Of a stretch of 64,000 nt of DNA, positions 52,838 to 61,846 are shown piece after piece; position 1 is the stretch's first letter; each line of letters begins with the position of its first letter. This DNA is from Pseudovibrio axinellae (GTDB taxonomy: Bacteria > Pseudomonadota > Alphaproteobacteria > Rhizobiales > Stappiaceae), in assembly GCF_900110875.1 (NCBI RefSeq), contig NZ_FOFM01000001.1, positions 310,001 through 374,000 of the forward strand, in the 5' to 3' direction. Position numbers and translations under genes: made by a program. The notes under the pieces were generated by a model. It was given only the letters and a program-made list of their open reading frames with translations. It searched no databases and was not told the DNA's origin.

Positions 52838-53971
52838 CTAATCGATGACAATTTTGGGAGCACTGCGCGCAGCATCGCCACTCGGCTGAACAACTCCTTG
52901 CCACAACCCTGCTGCGATCAATCCATAAGCCTTGGACACAGCGCTTTGCGGGTTGCTCACAGTGATTGGCGTTCCGGTATCGGATTGCTGCCTGATTTCC
53001 ATAGTCAGCGGTATTTCACCGAGGAATGGAACCTTCATCTTTTCAGCTTCCGCTTTTGCACCGCCGTGTCCAAAGATATCGTGCTGACCACCGCAATCAG
53101 GACAGATAAAGTGGCTCATGTTTTCAACCACGCCAAGAACAGGGATGGCGACTTTTTCAAACATTGCAATGCCACGACGTGCATCGAGCAGCGCCAGATC
53201 CTGAGGCGTCGATACGATCAGCGCCCCTGTCAGAGGCACCTTTTGAGCCATCGTGAGCTGTACGTCACCGGTACCAGGTGGAAGGTCCACAATGAGGACA
53301 TCCAAATCACCCCAAGCGACTTCGCGAAGCATCTGGTTGAGGGCAGAAACCACCATCGGGCCGCGCCATATCATGGCAGTCGTTTCTTCTACCAGAAAAC
53401 CGATGGACATCAGCTTGATACCATGGGCCTCCAACGGCTTCATTATTCTGTTTTCGACAACCTCTGGCTGGCCAGAAGCTCCCATCAGCTTTGGTATGGA
53501 CGGACCGTAGATATCTGCATCTAACAACCCAACCTTCAGGCCCATGGCAGAAAGTGCAAGAGCAATATTTGCTGAAGTCGTTGACTTGCCAACTCCTCCT
53601 TTTCCCGATGCAACAGCAACGATGTGCTTTACGCCGGGCACCTCTTGTTTTGCTGGCATTGGAGCACCCATCTTGGGAGACTTAGCCGCAGAGGGAGGTG
53701 GAGTTGATGCGGTGCCCGGCTGTTTATCTGCCGTGAGCGCAACCAGCACTGTCTCAGCTCCTGGAAGAACGGAAACCACTTTCTCCGCAGCTTGTCGGAG
53801 CCCTTCCAGTCCAGCTGCCTGTTCTGCGGGCACCTTGATGGAAAATACAACTCGTCCATCAGATACAAAAAGGTCTGCAACCAGACGCTGGTCAACAATG
53901 TTGCCTTTGCCATCTGGTGACTTCACTTGTTTGAGCACATCAAGGACGCGCTCTTGCGTCAACCCAGCCAT
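52838..53971 (-). CDS. mrp: Mrp/ApbC iron-sulfur cluster carrier ATPase
   Basis: P-loop ATPase that carries [4Fe-4S] clusters to target proteins. From the ATG at 53971 it has 377 residues, with a DUF59/MIP18 N-terminal domain (VLDVLKQVKSPDGKGNIV), a Pro-rich linker, and the MRP core with Walker A GKGGVGKS (about 123-130), DADIYGPSIPKLMG, VDLPPGTGDVQLT and the cluster-binding CPDCGG. The start has GGAGAA six bases upstream; the frame is open farther (to GTG 54070 or ATG 54061), which would add about 30 residues (MDNGKSKGLWGRLKDGF) with no usual counterpart. Fe-S enzymes in the window (MoaA, FumA) are plausible clients. Confidence 0.93.
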   Translation of the reverse strand: MAGLTQERVLDVLKQVKSPDGKGNIVDQRLVADLFVSDGRVVFSIKVPAEQAAGLEGLRQAAEKVVSVLPGAETVLVALTADKQPGTASTPPPSAAKSPKMGAPMPAKQEVPGVKHIVAVASGKGGVGKSTTSANIALALSAMGLKVGLLDADIYGPSIPKLMGASGQPEVVENRIMKPLEAHGIKLMSIGFLVEETTAMIWRGPMVVSALNQMLREVAWGDLDVLIVDLPPGTGDVQLTMAQKVPLTGALIVSTPQDLALLDARRGIAMFEKVAIPVLGVVENMSHFICPDCGGQHDIFGHGGAKAEAEKMKVPFLGEIPLTMEIRQQSDTGTPITVSNPQSAVSKAYGLIAAGLWQGVVQPSGDAARSAPKIVID

Positions 53972-54583
53972 TGCTTCTCCGGTTTCCCTTTGGTTGTTCT
54001 TGCTTGTTGTGAAGCCGTCTTTAAGTCGCCCCCACAGTCCTTTAGATTTGCCGTTATCCATCGTGAGCACACCCTACAAAACCTCTGCCAAGCAGAGAGA
54101 GGATAAATTGATCTTAAAGAGAAATATGCGTGCAATTTGAATGTGCAAGCTTTTGCAGTCATTCTTTTGTATCTTGGTATACCTCTCAACAACAATTGAG
54201 CAATACAGAATTCATCAAAGGCCGCATTTGTCCTTTGCGCATTCGCAATATAAATTTACAATTCCCAATGAACTCACTTGTTGGATACCGCCAGAATTTG
54301 AAGTCACCAACACAAATTCACAGATATTTGCGTGTTACGAAAAAACTTTCATCATTGATAAAACCCTGCGTCTTCTGAGCATTAGCGCACAGCTATAGGG
54401 GATGTAACCTACGCAGGGGATGAGCAGCCTCATCATCTTGATAAAATCGACCAACACTGTGCGCGAGATGCATGATATTTAACGGGCAAGAACCCTCTTG
54501 CTGCTGCACATTGGAGCAGGAGGAACGGGCAAAATTCATGCTGACAATTCTGTTTTGCATTTTCCACGGGCTAGGAGGCAATC
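53972..54583. other. Spacer between mrp and cpdB, possible structured cpdB leader
   Basis: About 600 bases between divergent genes; the first part may code for an N-terminal extension of Mrp. Nearer cpdB, a long-range stem is possible (CCCTGCGT at 54364-54371 with ACGCAGGG at 54411-54418), followed by a small hairpin (GATGAG-CAGC-CTCATC, 54419-54434). This could be a structured leader, but no known riboswitch is recognised. Confidence 0.4.
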
Positions 54584-56563
54584 GTGTCTAATCCTATTTT
54601 GATGAATCGTCGTAGCGTACTGGGAGGTATGGCAGCGACCGGCGCTATTGCGATGGTGCATCCATATTCGGTTCTCGCCAAAGAGAACACAGCGCACCTG
54701 CGTCTTATGGAAACAACTGATCTGCACGTTCACGTTGCTCCTTACGACTATTATGCCGATCGCCCAATGGATACTGCTGGCCTGGCTCGTACAGCTTCCA
54801 TTATTAGGAAACTGCGCGCTGAAGCTACCAACTCCATGCTGGTAGATAATGGTGACTTTTTGCAGGGCAACCCGATGGGCGATTACATCGCTTATGAGCG
54901 TGGGATGCACGATGGCGATGTACACCCTGTCATTAAAGGCATGAACGTTCTTGGATACGATGCCGGTACGTTGGGCAACCATGAATTCAACTACGGTCTG
55001 GACTTCATGATGAAGGTTCTTTCCGGAGCGAACTTCCCCGTTGTTTCCTCCAATGTTTCCAAAGGCACCTCACTGGCTTCTAATGGCCGTAAGGATGACT
55101 TGTTCCTCAAGCCTTACACCATCGTTGAAAAGAAGATCAAAGATGGTGGCGGTGTTGAGCACACCATCAAAGTTGGCTTTGTGGGTTTTGTGCCTCCAAT
55201 GATCATGAATTGGGATTCTCGCCACTTAGTAGGTAAAGCAAGTACCCGCGACATGGTTGATGCGGCCCGCTCCTGGGTTCCAGAAATGAAAGAGCGCGGA
55301 TGTGATCTTATCATCGCGCTTGTTCATGGCGGTATTGCAGGTGGTGCGCATGAGGAAGGCACAGCCAACACTGCACTTCATATTGCAGGCGTTGAAGGCA
55401 TTGATGCACTGTTCACCGGACACCAGCATCAGGTCTTCCCTGGTCCAGACTTTGAAGGCATTCCTGGAGTTGACGCAACCAAGGGCACACTGCAAGGCAA
55501 ACCTGCTGCTATGGGCGGTTTCTGGGGGTCACACCTTGGTGTGATTGACCTGATGATCGAGCGGGATGGCAACAACGGCTGGCGCATCGCCAACTTCACG
55601 ACAGATGTGCCATCTATCTACCGCAAAGAAGGTCGCAAGCGCATTCCGCTGGTCTCCAGTGATGAAGAAGTACTTGCGGCAGTTGAAGACGACCACAACA
55701 AGACACTGTCTTACGTGCGCCGTGCTGTTGGTAAAACCTCTGCTCCGCTGCACTCCTACTTTGCTCTGGTTGCAGATGATCCATCTGTGCAGATCGTTTC
55801 TAAGGCCCAAACCTGGTACACCAAGGAAATGCTCAAAGACACGGAATGGGCCGCTTTGCCGGTTCTATCTGCTGCTGCTCCGTTTAAGGCTGGTGGCCGC
55901 GGTGGTCCTGACTACTACACCGACGTTCCAGCCGGCGATGTTGCAATTAAAAATGTTGCTGACCTTTACCTTTACCCAAACACTACACGTGCCGTTTTAG
56001 TGAGTGGCAGTGATGTAAAGGAATGGCTGGAGCGCTCAGCAGGCATGTTCAATCAGATTGAAGCTGGCAAAAAAGATCAGCCTCTTTTGGACCCAGAATT
56101 CCGTTCTTACAACTTCGATGTGATGGACGGTGTCACCTACGAGATCGACCTGACTCAGCCTAACAAATACGATGGTGAAGGAAATGTAGCGCATCCAGAT
56201 GCCAACCGTATCGTCAACCTTCAGTTTGAAGGTAAGCCAATCGATATGGGTCAGAAGTTTGTTGTTGCAACAAATAACTACCGTGCTGGCGGCGGCGGAT
56301 CGTTCCCAGGCATCAATGATGATGTGACGATTTTCGTTGGTCCAGATACAAACCGCGATGTGATTGTTCGTTACATCGTTGAACAAGGTACAATCAACCC
56401 ATCGGCCGATGCGAACTGGAAGTTCAAATCGATTGCGGACACCACTGTCCTGTTTGAGACTGGCCCAGTGGCAGAAAAGCATATGAAAGACGTTAAGGGC
56501 GTACAGATTGAAGCTGCTGGCGACGGCAAGGACGGTTTTGCTATGTTCCGCATTACGCTCTAA
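54584..56563 (+). CDS. cpdB: 2',3'-cyclic-nucleotide phosphodiesterase / 3'-nucleotidase CpdB
   Basis: Periplasmic bifunctional enzyme that degrades cyclic and 3'-nucleotides for salvage of phosphate and nucleosides. The 659-residue protein has a twin-arginine-like signal ([21 protein letters not shown]), the metallophosphatase motifs [29 protein letters not shown] and TGHQH, and a C-terminal 5'-nucleotidase-type domain ([16 protein letters not shown]). The start is a GTG with AGGAGG at ideal spacing. It has its own terminator. Confidence 0.95.
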   Translation: MSNPILMNRRSVLGGMAATGAIAMVHPYSVLAKENTAHLRLMETTDLHVHVAPYDYYADRPMDTAGLARTASIIRKLRAEATNSMLVDNGDFLQGNPMGDYIAYERGMHDGDVHPVIKGMNVLGYDAGTLGNHEFNYGLDFMMKVLSGANFPVVSSNVSKGTSLASNGRKDDLFLKPYTIVEKKIKDGGGVEHTIKVGFVGFVPPMIMNWDSRHLVGKASTRDMVDAARSWVPEMKERGCDLIIALVHGGIAGGAHEEGTANTALHIAGVEGIDALFTGHQHQVFPGPDFEGIPGVDATKGTLQGKPAAMGGFWGSHLGVIDLMIERDGNNGWRIANFTTDVPSIYRKEGRKRIPLVSSDEEVLAAVEDDHNKTLSYVRRAVGKTSAPLHSYFALVADDPSVQIVSKAQTWYTKEMLKDTEWAALPVLSAAAPFKAGGRGGPDYYTDVPAGDVAIKNVADLYLYPNTTRAVLVSGSDVKEWLERSAGMFNQIEAGKKDQPLLDPEFRSYNFDVMDGVTYEIDLTQPNKYDGEGNVAHPDANRIVNLQFEGKPIDMGQKFVVATNNYRAGGGGSFPGINDDVTIFVGPDTNRDVIVRYIVEQGTINPSADANWKFKSIADTTVLFETGPVAEKHMKDVKGVQIEAAGDGKDGFAMFRITL

Positions 56564-56589
56564 GCGTATGCTATAAGTTTAAGTTTGGG

Positions 56590-56618
56590 AAAGCGAGGTT
56601 TGCGCCTCGCTTTCTTTT
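56590..56618 (+). terminator. Intrinsic terminator after cpdB
   Basis: Nine-pair stem AAAGCGAGG / CCTCGCTTT with a 6-base loop followed by a T-rich stretch, 27 bases after the stop. Confidence 0.9.
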
Positions 56619-56710
56619 TGGGATAAAGCTATATTTTTCAATGTTTTAAACGCTGTATTTTACAATTTTAGAAGATTTTACTGTCAGGCTTTCACGAACT
56701 GGAGGATCTG

Positions 56711-57172
56711 ATGATGAGTGTTACGCAATTATGTTATCGCAGCCGCATTCATTGGCCTGCACTTCGCTATAGCCTTGACGAGGAAGTTGAGCGATCACTT
56801 TCACGTATTTGGCGCATCAATTCCATGGCGGGTGTCACAGGCGCACTGATCTTGACAGACAACCATATTTTTCAGCTGCTGGAAGGCCCATGGCCATCAG
56901 TGAAGCGCACGTTTGAGTGTGTCCTTGAAGACAGGCGTCATTCGGACCTGACTGTTCTTTCCAATGAACAGCAAGACTACAGACTCTTTCACAATTGCTG
57001 GATGCATTACTGTGATTTGCGTGAGGATGCGCAAGGGCACCACCCCAAGCTCTTCGCAAGTTTGCTCTCTCACCCTGAACGTACTTGTAGTGAAGAGGTC
57101 ATGGAACTACTTTTGTTGCTTTCGATGAATATGCATGAAAGTGACTTAACCAGCCGCCTTGCGCTCATGTAA
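56711..57172 (+). CDS. BLUF-domain blue-light photoreceptor
   Basis: A stand-alone BLUF (FAD-based blue-light) protein of 153 residues. Key flavin-site residues by alignment are Tyr9 (QLCYRSR), Asn37 (RINSMAGVTGAL) and Gln55 (IFQLLEGP), with Met98. The usual tryptophan two residues before the methionine (W-x-M) is not in place: a Cys occupies it and Trp97 directly precedes Met98. No effector domain follows; a short helical C-terminal tail is present, as in short BLUF proteins. GGAGG is upstream of the ATG. It has a terminator, so is likely monocistronic. Role unknown. Confidence 0.9.
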   Translation: MMSVTQLCYRSRIHWPALRYSLDEEVERSLSRIWRINSMAGVTGALILTDNHIFQLLEGPWPSVKRTFECVLEDRRHSDLTVLSNEQQDYRLFHNCWMHYCDLREDAQGHHPKLFASLLSHPERTCSEEVMELLLLLSMNMHESDLTSRLALM

Positions 57173-57209
57173 ACCAAGCTAATTCCCCAGGTGGCAAGGC
57201 CACCGCTCC

Positions 57210-57258
57210 AAAACGCTCCTTAAGGCACTTTTCCTCCCACTGCCTTCAGGAGCGTTTT
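57210..57258 (+). terminator. Intrinsic terminator after the BLUF gene
   Basis: Long stem of 17 pairs with one mismatch (AAAACGCTCCT..AAGGCA against TGCCTT..AGGAGCGTTTT) and a 13-base loop ending in a T tract. A smaller hairpin, GGTGGC-AAG-GCCACC (57190-57204), precedes it. Confidence 0.9.
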
Positions 57259-57374
57259 TTATGCCAATACATGCAAAATTGTGGTTTGCGAATAGTTGCG
57301 ACTTTCACAGAGCTAGCTTGTACGCCAATAGTATTGCGGTTTTTTAGCAAGCTGGTTTGAAAGGTGATATTAAA

Positions 57375-58016
57375 ATGGCTGCTGCGCGGAATGAAAAAGA
57401 CAAAGTTATAGGATGTATCCTTAGCGGCGGAAAATCGCGACGTATGGGTCATTCAGACAAGTCCTTAGTAACCTTGGGCAAGGCAACCTTATTGGAACAT
57501 GTCGTGTCGCGTTTGCGGCACCAAGTGCAGCAGCTTGTGGTGAGTGTAAATGACCCTGGCGACGCCTATGAGCGCCTTGACCTACCGCTGCTTAAGGATC
57601 AACTCGCGGGACATTTGGGACCATTGGCCGGAATTCACGCTGCGCTAAGCTGGGCAAAATTGCATTCACCCCATGCAACGGATGTTGCTAGTATCGCGGT
57701 TGATACGCCATTTTTCCCAACAAACTTGGTTGAAACTCTCATGCTTGCCAGGGTGACGAACCCTGAGCCTCCCGTTATTTGTTCAAGTGCGGGACGTTCT
57801 CATTTTGCCTTCGGGCTTTGGCCAATCACTCTTGCGGACCCACTAAAGGACTACCTGTTGAATGGTGGGCGCAGTATTAAAGGCTTTTTCAACGAGCACG
57901 CACCGGTCATTGTTAATTTTGAATCCCAGAACACAATTGATCCTTTCTTCAACATCAACACCCCTGAAGACATTCCCTTAGCACTTGAATATCTTTCGCA
58001 ATTACACGTGCAATAA
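57375..58016 (+). CDS. mobA: Molybdenum cofactor guanylyltransferase MobA
   Basis: Adds GMP to molybdopterin to make the guanine dinucleotide cofactor. From the ATG at 57375 the protein has 213 residues. The nucleotide-binding motif is LSGGKSRRMG..DKSL (residues about 16-31), with later LAGHLGPLAGIHAAL, VDTPFFPTNLV and FNINTPEDIPLALEY. AAGGTGAT lies upstream of the ATG; a TTG six codons earlier is less likely. It precedes moeA by 106 bases. mobB, often between them in relatives, is absent. Confidence 0.93.
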   Translation: MAAARNEKDKVIGCILSGGKSRRMGHSDKSLVTLGKATLLEHVVSRLRHQVQQLVVSVNDPGDAYERLDLPLLKDQLAGHLGPLAGIHAALSWAKLHSPHATDVASIAVDTPFFPTNLVETLMLARVTNPEPPVICSSAGRSHFAFGLWPITLADPLKDYLLNGGRSIKGFFNEHAPVIVNFESQNTIDPFFNINTPEDIPLALEYLSQLHVQ

Positions 58017-58122
58017 ATGAGGAAACTTCCAGATGTCTGTTAGATCTTTGATTTTTGCCAAATCCAACGGCCTCACTATGGTAAATAAGGAAAGTACTTA
58101 GACCCGATATTCTGGAATAGGC

Positions 58123-59367
58123 ATGAACACGAAAACGCCCCTTCTGAGCTTTGACGAAGCCCTTTCACATCTGCGTAAACTCGGCCATTGTAAGGTCGGC
58201 GTTGAAGACACTGCGTTGATGACGGCCTATGGCCGTGTTCTTGCTGAGGATATCATTGCGACCTGCGACCAGCCTCCCCTGGACAATTCCGCGATGGACG
58301 GTTACGCGATTTCGCGCTCGCTTAATGAGGCTAAGCAAACCTCTTTTCCAGTTGTCATGGACGTTTATGCCGGCTCGATGCCTGAAACAACGCTGAAACC
58401 GGGTGAAGCTGCGCGTATCTTTACTGGTGCACCGGTACCAGAGGGTACCGGTTTTGTCGCTCCTCAGGAGGACTGCCTAGAGACCACCTTTGATGGTGTG
58501 CGCTTGGTGAAGCTCTCAAGATCCTATCAATCAGGGTGCAATATTCGCCGTCAGGGTGAAGATCAGAAAAAGGGTGCCCCGATTGTTCGGGCGGGCGCAT
58601 CTCTTCGGCCGCAAGAAATTGCTGCAGCAGCTTCCATTGGCATGGGGCAGGTCAAGACATACAAGCGCCTAAAGGTCGGCGTGTTTTCAACTGGCAACGA
58701 ACTTATCCGCCCTGGCACTTCGCGAAAAGCAGGGCAGATATTCGATGCCAACCATTTCCTATTACGCGGAATGCTGGCAAATTTGCCCGTTGAGCTTATC
58801 GATCTGGGAATCTTGGTAGATCAGCGCGAGGTCGTTGAAAGCGCGTTGGAAGCAGCCTCCAAACAATGCGATGTTATCTTAACATCTGGCGGCGCAGGTG
58901 GGGGTGATAAGGACTTTGTTTCAGCTACGCTTGGCAAGCTTGGCAAGACGACGTTCTGGCACCTAGCGGTTAAACCTGGTCGCCCGTTCATGGTGGGCGA
59001 GCTGCCTAAGTGCGTCTTCATCGGCCTTCCCGGCAATCCGGTTGCAGCAACCGTGGCTTTTGCGTTTCTTGCACGCCCTCTCATCGAGGCGATTGCAGGT
59101 GGAACTTTTAAAGAAGCGTCCCGCCAATATATTCCAGCCAATTTTGAGATTTTGAACCGAAAGACAGGACGTCGTGAATTCCTGCGTGGGCGCCGGGTAC
59201 AGGATGGGGGAGCGATGAAACTCTCCAAGTACCACAGCGATGGTTCTGCATTGTTATCTTCGCTTACCTTCGCTGATGGCTTTATCGAAATCAGTGAGGA
59301 GGTCTCTTCGGTTTGCAAAGGAGACCTTTTACCGTTCATCAGCTTTGATGAGATTGGTCTTATATAG
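58123..59367 (+). CDS. moeA: Molybdopterin molybdotransferase MoeA
   Basis: Inserts molybdenum into molybdopterin. The 414-residue protein has family segments DQPPLDNSAMDGYAI, IFTGAPVPEGTGFVAPQED, VFSTGNELIRPG, ILTSGGAGGGDKDFV, WHLAVKPGRPFMVGEL and FIGLPGNPVAATVAFAF. Length and motifs are normal. It follows mobA in the same direction and they are probably co-transcribed. moaA, the first pathway enzyme, lies 8 kb upstream. Confidence 0.96.
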   Translation: MNTKTPLLSFDEALSHLRKLGHCKVGVEDTALMTAYGRVLAEDIIATCDQPPLDNSAMDGYAISRSLNEAKQTSFPVVMDVYAGSMPETTLKPGEAARIFTGAPVPEGTGFVAPQEDCLETTFDGVRLVKLSRSYQSGCNIRRQGEDQKKGAPIVRAGASLRPQEIAAAASIGMGQVKTYKRLKVGVFSTGNELIRPGTSRKAGQIFDANHFLLRGMLANLPVELIDLGILVDQREVVESALEAASKQCDVILTSGGAGGGDKDFVSATLGKLGKTTFWHLAVKPGRPFMVGELPKCVFIGLPGNPVAATVAFAFLARPLIEAIAGGTFKEASRQYIPANFEILNRKTGRREFLRGRRVQDGGAMKLSKYHSDGSALLSSLTFADGFIEISEEVSSVCKGDLLPFISFDEIGLI

Positions 59368-59574
59368 CTAAGCAATTTGGCCCTTCAAGAATCGTAGGCG
59401 AAGCGTTTTCCACGTTTGTATATTTTTGTGCGATTTTAACAATTTTTCCCTCAGACAGGCGAAAGTTGCAAGATATTATCGAAAACTATCTTCAGTTTGC
59501 TATTAATTAGCCTAAACCGCATTCGATATAGGTTGATCTACGGATACTTTTAGTGAAACATAAGGCTCGGTTAT

Positions 59575-59601
59575 GCAGGGGCCTACTTAAAGAAGCCCTG
59601 C
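59575..59601 (+). promoter_or_regulatory. Leader hairpin element, copy 1 (first binding-protein gene)
   Basis: Hairpin GCAGGG (59575-59580), 15-base loop, CCCTGC (59596-59601), followed by CAAGA and a ribosome binding site, ending 26 bases before the start codon. The same arrangement occurs before the other two binding-protein genes. Confidence 0.6.
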
Positions 59602-59627
59602 CAAGATAATTAATTCGGGGACATAAT

Positions 59628-60407
59628 ATGCGTATTTTGCGTTTGGCCGCAGTAGCAGCAGTTGCATTAACAGCCATTTCTGGCGCGGAAGCAAAAGATT
59701 GGACTAAGGTTCGCATGGGCACCGAGGGTGCCTACCCTCCTTTTAACTACACCACCGCTGACGGAACGCTGACCGGCTTTGACGTTGAGATCGGCAACGC
59801 TCTTTGTGATGAGCTAAAGCTTGAGTGTACCTGGGTCACTCAGGACTGGGACGGTATCATTCCTGGCCTTATTGCAGGTAAGTACGACACCATCCTTGCT
59901 TCCATGTCCATTACTCCAGAGCGCATGGAAAAAATCTCTTTCTCAAAGAAATACTACAACACACCTCCTGGGATTGCTGTGCGCAAAGATTCAGAGCTGA
60001 GCGAAGCAACTACAGAGGGCCTTGAGGGCGTTCGTCTTGGTGCACAGGGCAGCACAACGCACTCTCAGTTTGCTGAAGAGATCCTGAGCGGCTCCGATAT
60101 TGCGCTTTACCCGACATCTGAAGAGTATAAGTTGGACCTGGAAAACGGCCGCGTTGACGCTGTTGTCGATGACGTCATGGTTTTGACAGAGTGGGTAAAC
60201 TCTGATCAGGGTTCTTGCTGTAAAATTCTCGGCACTATGCAGTCTATTGATCGTATCCACGGCGAGGGCGCTGGCATCGGCGTACGTCAGGGCGACGAAG
60301 ACCTTGCGGCGTTGTTCACAAAGGGTATTGCCGCTTTGCGTGCTAACGGCAAATACAAAGAAATCAACGACAAGTACTTCACATTCGACGTATATGGCGG
60401 CGAATAA
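59628..60407 (+). CDS. Amino-acid ABC transporter substrate-binding protein, paralog 1
   Basis: Periplasmic binding protein of the lysine/arginine/ornithine (HisJ/ArgT/OccT) family. The 259-residue protein has a signal peptide (MRILRLAAVAAVALTAISGAEA), then the ligand domain KVRMGTEGAYPPFNYTTADG, LTGFDVEIGNALCDEL, ITPERMEKISFSKKYY and DLENGRVDAVVDDV. A Cys-Cys pair (SDQGSCCKILG) is conserved in all three paralogs. It has its own strong terminator and leader hairpin, so is a separate transcription unit. Basic amino acids or opines are likely ligands. Confidence 0.93.
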   Translation: MRILRLAAVAAVALTAISGAEAKDWTKVRMGTEGAYPPFNYTTADGTLTGFDVEIGNALCDELKLECTWVTQDWDGIIPGLIAGKYDTILASMSITPERMEKISFSKKYYNTPPGIAVRKDSELSEATTEGLEGVRLGAQGSTTHSQFAEEILSGSDIALYPTSEEYKLDLENGRVDAVVDDVMVLTEWVNSDQGSCCKILGTMQSIDRIHGEGAGIGVRQGDEDLAALFTKGIAALRANGKYKEINDKYFTFDVYGGE

Positions 60408-60444
60408 GAACTTTTTGACGATTACCTGATTTTAAATCTGGTGC

Positions 60445-60479
60445 AAACCCCGGGAGTTTTTGCTTCCGGGGTTTTGTTT
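60445..60479 (+). terminator. Intrinsic terminator after the first binding-protein gene
   Basis: Stem of 12 pairs with one G-T (AAACCCCGGGAG / CTTCCGGGGTTT), 6-base loop and a T tract, 37 bases after the stop. Confidence 0.93.
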
Positions 60480-60765
60480 TGCCAATTTGCTCAGACTACA
60501 AGTCGCCCTGCTAACACTGTGGCTTTCGACCATACAGAGTGCCACCTCCCGATAAATTTCAAAGGTCAGCCCAGCAGCATTTTCTTTCGTGACCGGGAAT
60601 GTGGGGCGCTTCTACGACCGCAATTTCTCTGGAATTTCATCCACACAACCAGTCAATTTGCCGGATTTTAATTCGTATTGACGGCATTACGGATATATTA
60701 TTCTAAAATATCCGTGATTTCAGTTGATGTTCTGCGCAATTTTAATAATATCCATTTCAACAAAT
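60475..60765. other. Spacer upstream of the second binding-protein gene
   Basis: About 290 bases after the terminator, containing the promoter of the second binding-protein gene. I see no RNA gene or protein gene here. Confidence 0.4.
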
Positions 60766-60794
60766 GCAGAGCACAAACAAAACCAATTCTCTGC
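60766..60794 (+). promoter_or_regulatory. Leader hairpin element, copy 2
   Basis: Hairpin GCAGAG (60766-60771), 17-base loop, CTCTGC (60789-60794), followed by CAAGA, 22 bases before the start codon. The middle pair is A-T where copies 1 and 3 have G-C, a compensatory change. Confidence 0.6.
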
Positions 60795-60816
60795 CAAGAA
60801 GAACAAGGATATACGG

Positions 60817-61593
60817 ATGTCTTTTTCCCGCATGGCACTTGCCGCAATTTTGACCCTGACTGCGACATCAGCTCTTCAGGCAACTGAGATCACCAAATTA
60901 CGTGTTGCGACTGAGGGGGCTTACCCTCCATTCAACTATACCGGGCCAGATGGCGTACTGACCGGTTTTGACGTTGAGATCGGCAACGCTCTGTGTGCTG
61001 AAATGAAAGTTGAATGTGAGTGGGGAACTCAAGAGTGGGATGGCATGATCCCAGGCCTTGTGGCTGGCAAGTACGATGCAATCATCGCCAGCATGTCTAT
61101 TACTGAGGAGCGCCTTGAGCGCATCTCGTTCTCACGCAGCTATTACAACACACCATCCACCGTTGCTGTATCCAAAGACTCCCCTATTTCCGAGATCACA
61201 CCTGAAGCCCTAACCGGCCTTTTGATCGGCGCACAGGGCGGCACGACGCACTCAGTCGTAGCCGAAGAGGTTTACTCAGAGTCTGACGTTTCTTTGTATC
61301 CAACTTCAGAAGAGTACAAACTGGACATGGAAAGTGGCCGGCTTGATGCAGTGATTGATGACTTGGGAGTGCTGCAAAGCTGGATAAACTCAGATGCTGG
61401 CGCGTGCTGTAAGATTATTGGCTCGTTGCCTATTCAACCGGAGCTGCACGGGCAAGGCATTGGCGTTGGAGTCCGAAAGGGACAAGATGAGCTCAAAGGT
61501 CGTTTCTCAAACGCGATCCATGCAATTCGAGAGAACGGCACCTATAAAAAGATAAACGATAAATACTTTTCTCAGGACGCTTTTGGAGAGTAA
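60817..61593 (+). CDS. Amino-acid ABC transporter substrate-binding protein, paralog 2
   Basis: Second paralog, 258 residues from the ATG at 60817, with a signal peptide (MSFSRMALAAILTLTATSALQA). The mature protein is close to paralog 1 (RVATEGAYPPFNYTGPDG, ITEERLERISFSRSYY, DAGACCKIIGS). Some ligand-lining residues differ. The frame extends upstream to 60724 but this runs across the leader hairpin and is not counted. AAGGA lies seven bases from the ATG. No clear terminator follows. Confidence 0.93.
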   Translation: MSFSRMALAAILTLTATSALQATEITKLRVATEGAYPPFNYTGPDGVLTGFDVEIGNALCAEMKVECEWGTQEWDGMIPGLVAGKYDAIIASMSITEERLERISFSRSYYNTPSTVAVSKDSPISEITPEALTGLLIGAQGGTTHSVVAEEVYSESDVSLYPTSEEYKLDMESGRLDAVIDDLGVLQSWINSDAGACCKIIGSLPIQPELHGQGIGVGVRKGQDELKGRFSNAIHAIRENGTYKKINDKYFSQDAFGE

Positions 61594-61794
61594 GGGCGCT
61601 GAGACACACCTAAAGAGTACGGAGGGAAATTTTCATGTGATGCATCACCGTTTTGGGGAACAAATATGCTCAAAACTGATCAAATTGGAGACTCCCTCTT
61701 TGCAAGATGGATTAAATTGATTACTTTCTACCTAAACACTTAATCAAATAGGTTGAAATCTGATTTTTTCTAACTAAACATGCGCCCCGGCTGT

Positions 61795-61821
61795 GCAGGG
61801 AGCTTTGATGACGACCCCTGC
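61795..61821 (+). promoter_or_regulatory. Leader hairpin element, copy 3
   Basis: Hairpin GCAGGG (61795-61800), 15-base loop, CCCTGC (61816-61821), followed by CAAGA, 25 bases before the start codon. The preceding 50 bases also resemble the region upstream of copy 1 (ATAGGTTGA, then AAACAT and CGG at similar spacing), suggesting a duplicated promoter. Confidence 0.6.
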
Positions 61822-61846
61822 CAAGAATTCACAAAGGGGACTACAA

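Noticed and set aside
53544-54140. Plus-strand frame of 198 codons opposite mrp
   Set aside because: Antisense shadow of a well-supported gene.
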